DNA from: Phocoenobacter atlanticus
Lineage (GTDB): Bacteria; Pseudomonadota; Gammaproteobacteria; Enterobacterales; Pasteurellaceae
Length of the DNA stretch: 64,000 bases
Assembly (NCBI RefSeq): GCF_030764225.1
Contig: NZ_JASAXH010000004.1
Direction: 5' to 3' (one strand)
Shown here: positions 61,039 through 64,000 of the stretch, piece by piece
Layout of the letters: each line of letters begins with the position of its first letter
Numbering within the stretch: the first letter of the stretch is position 1
Translations under genes and position numbers: made by a program
The notes under the pieces: model-generated
The model's database searches: none
The model's input: only the letters and a program-made list of their open reading frames with translations
Told to the model about the DNA's origin: nothing

Positions 61039-62664
61039 GTGAAAATTACTCCACTTTCTTTTAAGCAACTTTCTTGTGAGCATACTTTTTATCTAAATAA
61101 TGAGAAAGTGACTTTTTTAGATTTTCAATTTAATTTACAACAAAGTTTATCACTTTTTCAGCAACAACAATCTGGATCATTATTGATCTTAAAAACAGAT
61201 ATTCTACCTGAAATTGTTGATGAAATTACAACTTATTTTACACAAAAAAATCAAAAGCTAAAACTCTGTACGGAATTTAATGGCGATCAATTGTTCGGTT
61301 ATATCGGTTACATTAAAGAAACTCAGCAAGCAGAAATAGTAGAGGGGATACTTTCACAACTGGATAATGGTGTTTTATTACTAAATGTACATTCGTTGTT
61401 AAAAGATCTTTCATTATGGGATAAGTTAAAGCAAGCATTATTATTTGGTGAATTTTATTTAGAACCAAATAAAAAGATGATAATGCAAAAATTATCTATT
61501 AAAACAACCTTTAAATTAATTTTAGCTGGCTCTCGTAAAGATATTGCAACACTAACTAACTATGACGAAAGTTTACATCAATTTGCACATTATACAGAAG
61601 TAGAAACGGCTTTATCACTTAATGAATACTCATTAACACAATGGGGAAACTATATTCAGTATTTGTCTAAAAACTTAACCACTAAAATATTTTCTAACAA
61701 AGGATTATTGCAATTACTCAATCACTATATTCGAGAAAGTGAAAATCAGCAGCTGATTTCAATTTTACCTACTCAAATAAAAAAAGATATTTTAGGCATT
61801 TCTGTATTTTGTGCATCTCAAACACAGTTTGATAATATTGATGGCTATTTTGAATTGTTAGAAAAACAGGCAGCAACATTGAACAATTACACACAATTAG
61901 AAATGCTCAATAATCAAGTGTATATCGGCACTGAAAAAGAACAAATTGGACAAATTAATGGGCTTTCTGTGGTTGAATTTGAGGGGGTTCCTTACGCCTT
62001 TGGTGAACCATTACGAATTAGCTGTAATACTCGTTTAGGTGATGGAGAAATTGTTGATATTGAACATAAAGTTGAATTAGGAGGCAATGTACACGCAAAA
62101 GGCATTATGATTGCAGAGTCTTGTCTTGCTCATTTATTAGAATTACCTACACAACTTCCTTTTTCTGCTTCTTTGGTCTTTGAACAGTCTTATGGTGAAA
62201 TTGATGGAGATAGCTCATCACTGGCTATTTTCTGTGTATTAGTAAGTAGCTTGGCTAAACTGGCTCTCCCTCAATCCATCGCTGTTACAGGATCTATTGA
62301 TCAATTTGGTCGAGTATTAAGTGTAGGAGGCGTAAACCAAAAAATAGAAGGCTTTTTCGCTTTATGTCAGAAAAGAACCCTTACTGGCAAACAAGGGGTC
62401 ATTATTCCTGAAAGCTGTATATCTCATTTGAGTTTACACAGAGATGTAATTAATGCTGTTGCAGAAGGTCAATTTCATATTTGGGCTGTTTCAGATATTT
62501 TCCAAACAATGGAACTATTATTCAACACCGCTTTTTACAATAAAGATGAAGCAGAAAATTCTATTTTTTCAATTATTAAAGAAAACTTAGAAAATGAACA
62601 AGAACAGCAACCTACAAGCGGTACGATATTATCAAAAATTTGCAAAAAATTAATAGCTTCTTAA
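61039..62664 (+). CDS. Lon-related protease (YcbZ-like)
   Basis: The 541-residue protein has a C-terminal S16 protease domain (about 310-500): the catalytic Ser in GEIDGDSSSLAIFC and Lys in VGGVNQKIEGFFALC. The N-terminal half lacks a recognisable Walker A/B pair, so ATP-driven unfolding is doubtful, as in the YcbZ/LonH group. Its position between matP and fabA is the YcbZ position. The last 15 codons are supplied by an embedded uptake sequence (ACAAGCGGTACGAT from 62614). The stop overlaps the candidate FadR operator. Confidence 0.88.
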   Translation: MKITPLSFKQLSCEHTFYLNNEKVTFLDFQFNLQQSLSLFQQQQSGSLLILKTDILPEIVDEITTYFTQKNQKLKLCTEFNGDQLFGYIGYIKETQQAEIVEGILSQLDNGVLLLNVHSLLKDLSLWDKLKQALLFGEFYLEPNKKMIMQKLSIKTTFKLILAGSRKDIATLTNYDESLHQFAHYTEVETALSLNEYSLTQWGNYIQYLSKNLTTKIFSNKGLLQLLNHYIRESENQQLISILPTQIKKDILGISVFCASQTQFDNIDGYFELLEKQAATLNNYTQLEMLNNQVYIGTEKEQIGQINGLSVVEFEGVPYAFGEPLRISCNTRLGDGEIVDIEHKVELGGNVHAKGIMIAESCLAHLLELPTQLPFSASLVFEQSYGEIDGDSSSLAIFCVLVSSLAKLALPQSIAVTGSIDQFGRVLSVGGVNQKIEGFFALCQKRTLTGKQGVIIPESCISHLSLHRDVINAVAEGQFHIWAVSDIFQTMELLFNTAFYNKDEAENSIFSIIKENLENEQEQQPTSGTILSKICKKLIAS

Positions 62665-62676
62665 TGGTCTGACCAT
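62664..62676. promoter_or_regulatory. Candidate FadR operator upstream of fabA
   Basis: ATGGTCTGACCAT is a perfect palindrome around a central base and contains TGGTCnGACCA, the core of the FadR consensus. It lies 99 bases before the fabA start. In E. coli FadR activates fabA by binding just upstream of its promoter. TATACT (62686-62691) and TATTAT (62711-62716) are possible -10 elements; the second would place the operator near -53. Confidence 0.65.
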
Positions 62677-62774
62677 CAATTAATTTATACTCGCTTATTT
62701 TACAGTTTGATATTATGAGAGTAATAAAATAAGGAAGATATGTTTATTTTGGGACAATTAAATAAGGGATAAAA

Positions 62775-63302
62775 ATGAGTAGTCTAGCAAATATTAAAGA
62801 CAATTATAATTACGAAGATCTTTTAGCTTCAGGGCGTGGAGAACTTTTTGGTAGTGAAGGTCCTCAACTACCTGCACCTTCAATGTTAATGATGGATCGT
62901 ATTACTAAAATATCTGATCAAGGTGGAGCTTTCAACAAAGGATATATTGAGGCAGAACTCGATATTCATTCTGATTTACCTTTTTTTAAATGCCATTTTA
63001 TTGGAGATCCTGTAATGCCAGGTTGTTTAGGATTAGATGCAATGTGGCAATTAGTCGGTTTCTTTCTTGGTTGGATTGGCGGAAAAGGAAAAGGTCGTGC
63101 ATTAGGTGTTGGTGAAGTGAAGTTTACAGGACAAGTTTTACCTACAGCTCAAAAATTAATTTATCGTATTAATATGAAAAAAGTGATTAATCGTAAATTA
63201 GTGATGGGTGTGGCAGATGGAGAAGTAGAAGTTGATGGTAAAATTATCTATATTGCTACTAATTTAAAAGTTGGGCTATTTCGAGATACATCATCATTTT
63301 AA
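62775..63302 (+). CDS. fabA: 3-hydroxydecanoyl-ACP dehydratase/isomerase
   Basis: FabA makes the cis double bond of unsaturated fatty acids. The 175-residue protein is nearly collinear with E. coli FabA: YEDLLASGRGELFGSEGPQLPAP at the start, catalytic His in FFKCHFIGDPVMPG and Asp in GCLGLDAMWQLVGFFLGW, and VGLFRDTSSF at the end. TAAGGGATAAAA precedes the ATG. A candidate FadR site lies upstream. It is the last gene before the rRNA operon. Confidence 0.97.
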   Translation: MSSLANIKDNYNYEDLLASGRGELFGSEGPQLPAPSMLMMDRITKISDQGGAFNKGYIEAELDIHSDLPFFKCHFIGDPVMPGCLGLDAMWQLVGFFLGWIGGKGKGRALGVGEVKFTGQVLPTAQKLIYRINMKKVINRKLVMGVADGEVEVDGKIIYIATNLKVGLFRDTSSF

Positions 63303-63558
63303 CTTCGTGATATCTTCAATTAAAGTATGATCTTGCCTTAAAGAGTAAATTTTTTAAAAGTTATTTATTTGTATAATGAAGTTTCCCACCATCTACTAAC
63401 GAGTAGTATTGCTTCGATATTTCGCTAAGAAAAAGTAATTTTACGGAAAATTCAGAAAATAATATTTTTAATGTTATGCTAAAAAATTAGAAAAAAACGA
63501 CAATTTGAGCTAAATTTAATCGTTCGAATGGATTTTTCAATATTTTTCCAAAAAGTAC

Positions 63559-63586
63559 TTGCGTCACCTTTAAAAATCTCTATAAT
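63559..63586 (+). promoter_or_regulatory. rrn P1-type promoter
   Basis: TTGCGT (-35) and a perfect TATAAT (-10) are 16 bases apart, followed by a G/C-containing discriminator ACGCCAC as is usual for stringently controlled rRNA promoters. Start of transcription expected near 63593. Confidence 0.8.
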
Positions 63587-63597
63587 ACGCCACACAC

Positions 63598-63641
63598 AAC
63601 GACGCACTGTTGTGAAACGAAGTTTTAACTGGTGCGTCGTT
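63598..63641 (+). terminator. rrn leader hairpin followed by a T-run
   Basis: AACGACGCAC and GTGCGTCGTT pair perfectly over 10 bp around a 24-base loop, and GTTTTTT follows directly. It looks like an intrinsic terminator or attenuator just ahead of boxA in the rRNA leader. Confidence 0.7.
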
Positions 63642-63647
63642 GTTTTT

Positions 63648-63659
63648 TGCTCTTTAACA
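63648..63659 (+). promoter_or_regulatory. rrn leader boxA antitermination site
   Basis: TGCTCTTTAACA matches the enterobacterial rrn boxA exactly. It recruits NusB-NusE and allows polymerase to read through the rRNA operon. Confidence 0.88.
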
Positions 63660-63797
63660 ATTTATCAGACAATCTGTGTGGGCACTTGTTGATTGACTTA
63701 TTTGAAAAAAATATTTGAAATAAAGAAGTCTTAATAAGTGTCACTGAAAATTTATTTAATAAAAATTCTATGTCAGTTTATTGAGCGATTAAACTTT

Positions 63798-64000
63798 TAA
63801 TTGAAGAGTTTGATCATGGCTCAGATTGAACGCTGGCGGCAGGCTTAACACATGCAAGTCGAACGGTAACAGGAGAAAGCTTGCTTTCTTGCTGACGAGT
63901 GGCGGACGGGTGAGTAATGCTTGGGAATCTGCCTTGTGGAGGGGGATAACTACGGGAAACTGTAGCTAATACCGCGTAATATCGAAAGATTAAAGTATGG
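63798..64000 (+). rRNA. rrs: 16S ribosomal RNA, 5' part
   Basis: From about 63798 the sequence reads AATTGAAGAGTTTGATCATG and continues with GCTCAG, the universal 16S start, AACGCTGGCGGCAGGCTTAA, CACATGCAAGTCGAACGGTA and GGCGGACGGGTGAGTAATGC. The 5' end is set by analogy with E. coli and may be off by a few bases. The window ends about 200 bases into the gene. Confidence 0.97.

Larger units (their letters stand above)
63303..63797 (+). other. rRNA operon promoter and leader region
   Basis: The 495 bases between fabA and 16S rRNA hold a very A/T-rich stretch (63430-63555, UP-element/Fis-like region by position), the P1-type promoter at 63559-63586, a leader hairpin at 63598-63641, boxA at 63648-63659 and further leader to the 16S start. 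A short inverted repeat TACTA/TAGTA near 63395-63411 lies behind fabA. Confidence 0.75.

Overview
The window is about 64 kb of low-GC chromosome from a member of the Pasteurellaceae (Gammaproteobacteria). Evidence: the gene content (comE1/comEA, oapA, rsxABCDGE, matP, hemB, tatABC), an almost intact gammaproteobacterial housekeeping set, and many copies of the DNA-uptake signal core AAGCGGT, usually followed at fixed distance by TTTGCAAA. This core belongs to the Actinobacillus pleuropneumoniae/Mannheimia branch rather than the Haemophilus influenzae branch (AAGTGCGGT). I cannot name the species. The window ends in the first ~200 bases of a 16S rRNA gene.

Layout. 1-8.1 kb: end of rapZ, a Wzz-like chain-length protein, xerC, mscL, rpsT, murJ-hemG, bioY, comE1 and the divergent oapA, with a 22-bp perfect palindrome (candidate CRP-S competence site) between the last two. 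8.1-11.8 kb: waaF-waaC-ubiB, overlapping genes for inner-core LPS and ubiquinone synthesis. 11.8-13.5 kb: a rearranged stretch with a Sel1-repeat protein, a small membrane protein and two back-to-back gene fossils (tail of sfsA, tail of a second ubiB) directly upstream of tatABC. 14.9-17.1 kb: a tandem pair of secreted proteins with SPOR-like cysteine-bracketed domains. 17.1-30.4 kb: hemB, miaA-hfq, the rsmB-trkA-pptase-nudF-cpdA group and the rsx (rnf) electron-transport operon, followed by a 46-bp repeat array.

30.8-42.5 kb is a sugar region: manA, an N-terminally truncated CdaR-type regulator, a hybrid histidine kinase, a three-gene ribose/fructose-type ABC importer, an OmpR-type response regulator, a Mak-type fructokinase and a xylulokinase-like FGGY kinase. 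Kinase and regulator genes flank the importer, which suggests that they control it. 42.6-48.3 kb: ubiH and a 1477-residue S6-type serine-protease autotransporter with twelve 36-bp proline-rich repeats.

48.5-54.1 kb: glyS and glyQ, separated by an accessory cassette of three genes (FRG-domain protein, glutaredoxin-like protein, YhcG/DUF1016 nuclease). 54.4-63.3 kb: dapF-murB-birA (BirA without its DNA-binding domain), rnr-fmt, matP, a Lon-related protease and fabA with a candidate FadR operator. 63.5-64 kb: rrn promoter, leader and the start of 16S rRNA.

The least ordinary parts are the glyQ/glyS cassette, the SPOR-like tandem pair, the fossil ubiB/sfsA junction, a RsxG with two flavin-attachment-like motifs, the two-component system wrapped around a sugar importer, and a second recurrent form of the uptake sequence (AAGCGGTA-n-GAT). 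All functional calls rest on reading the translated sequences and remembered family features; no database search was run.
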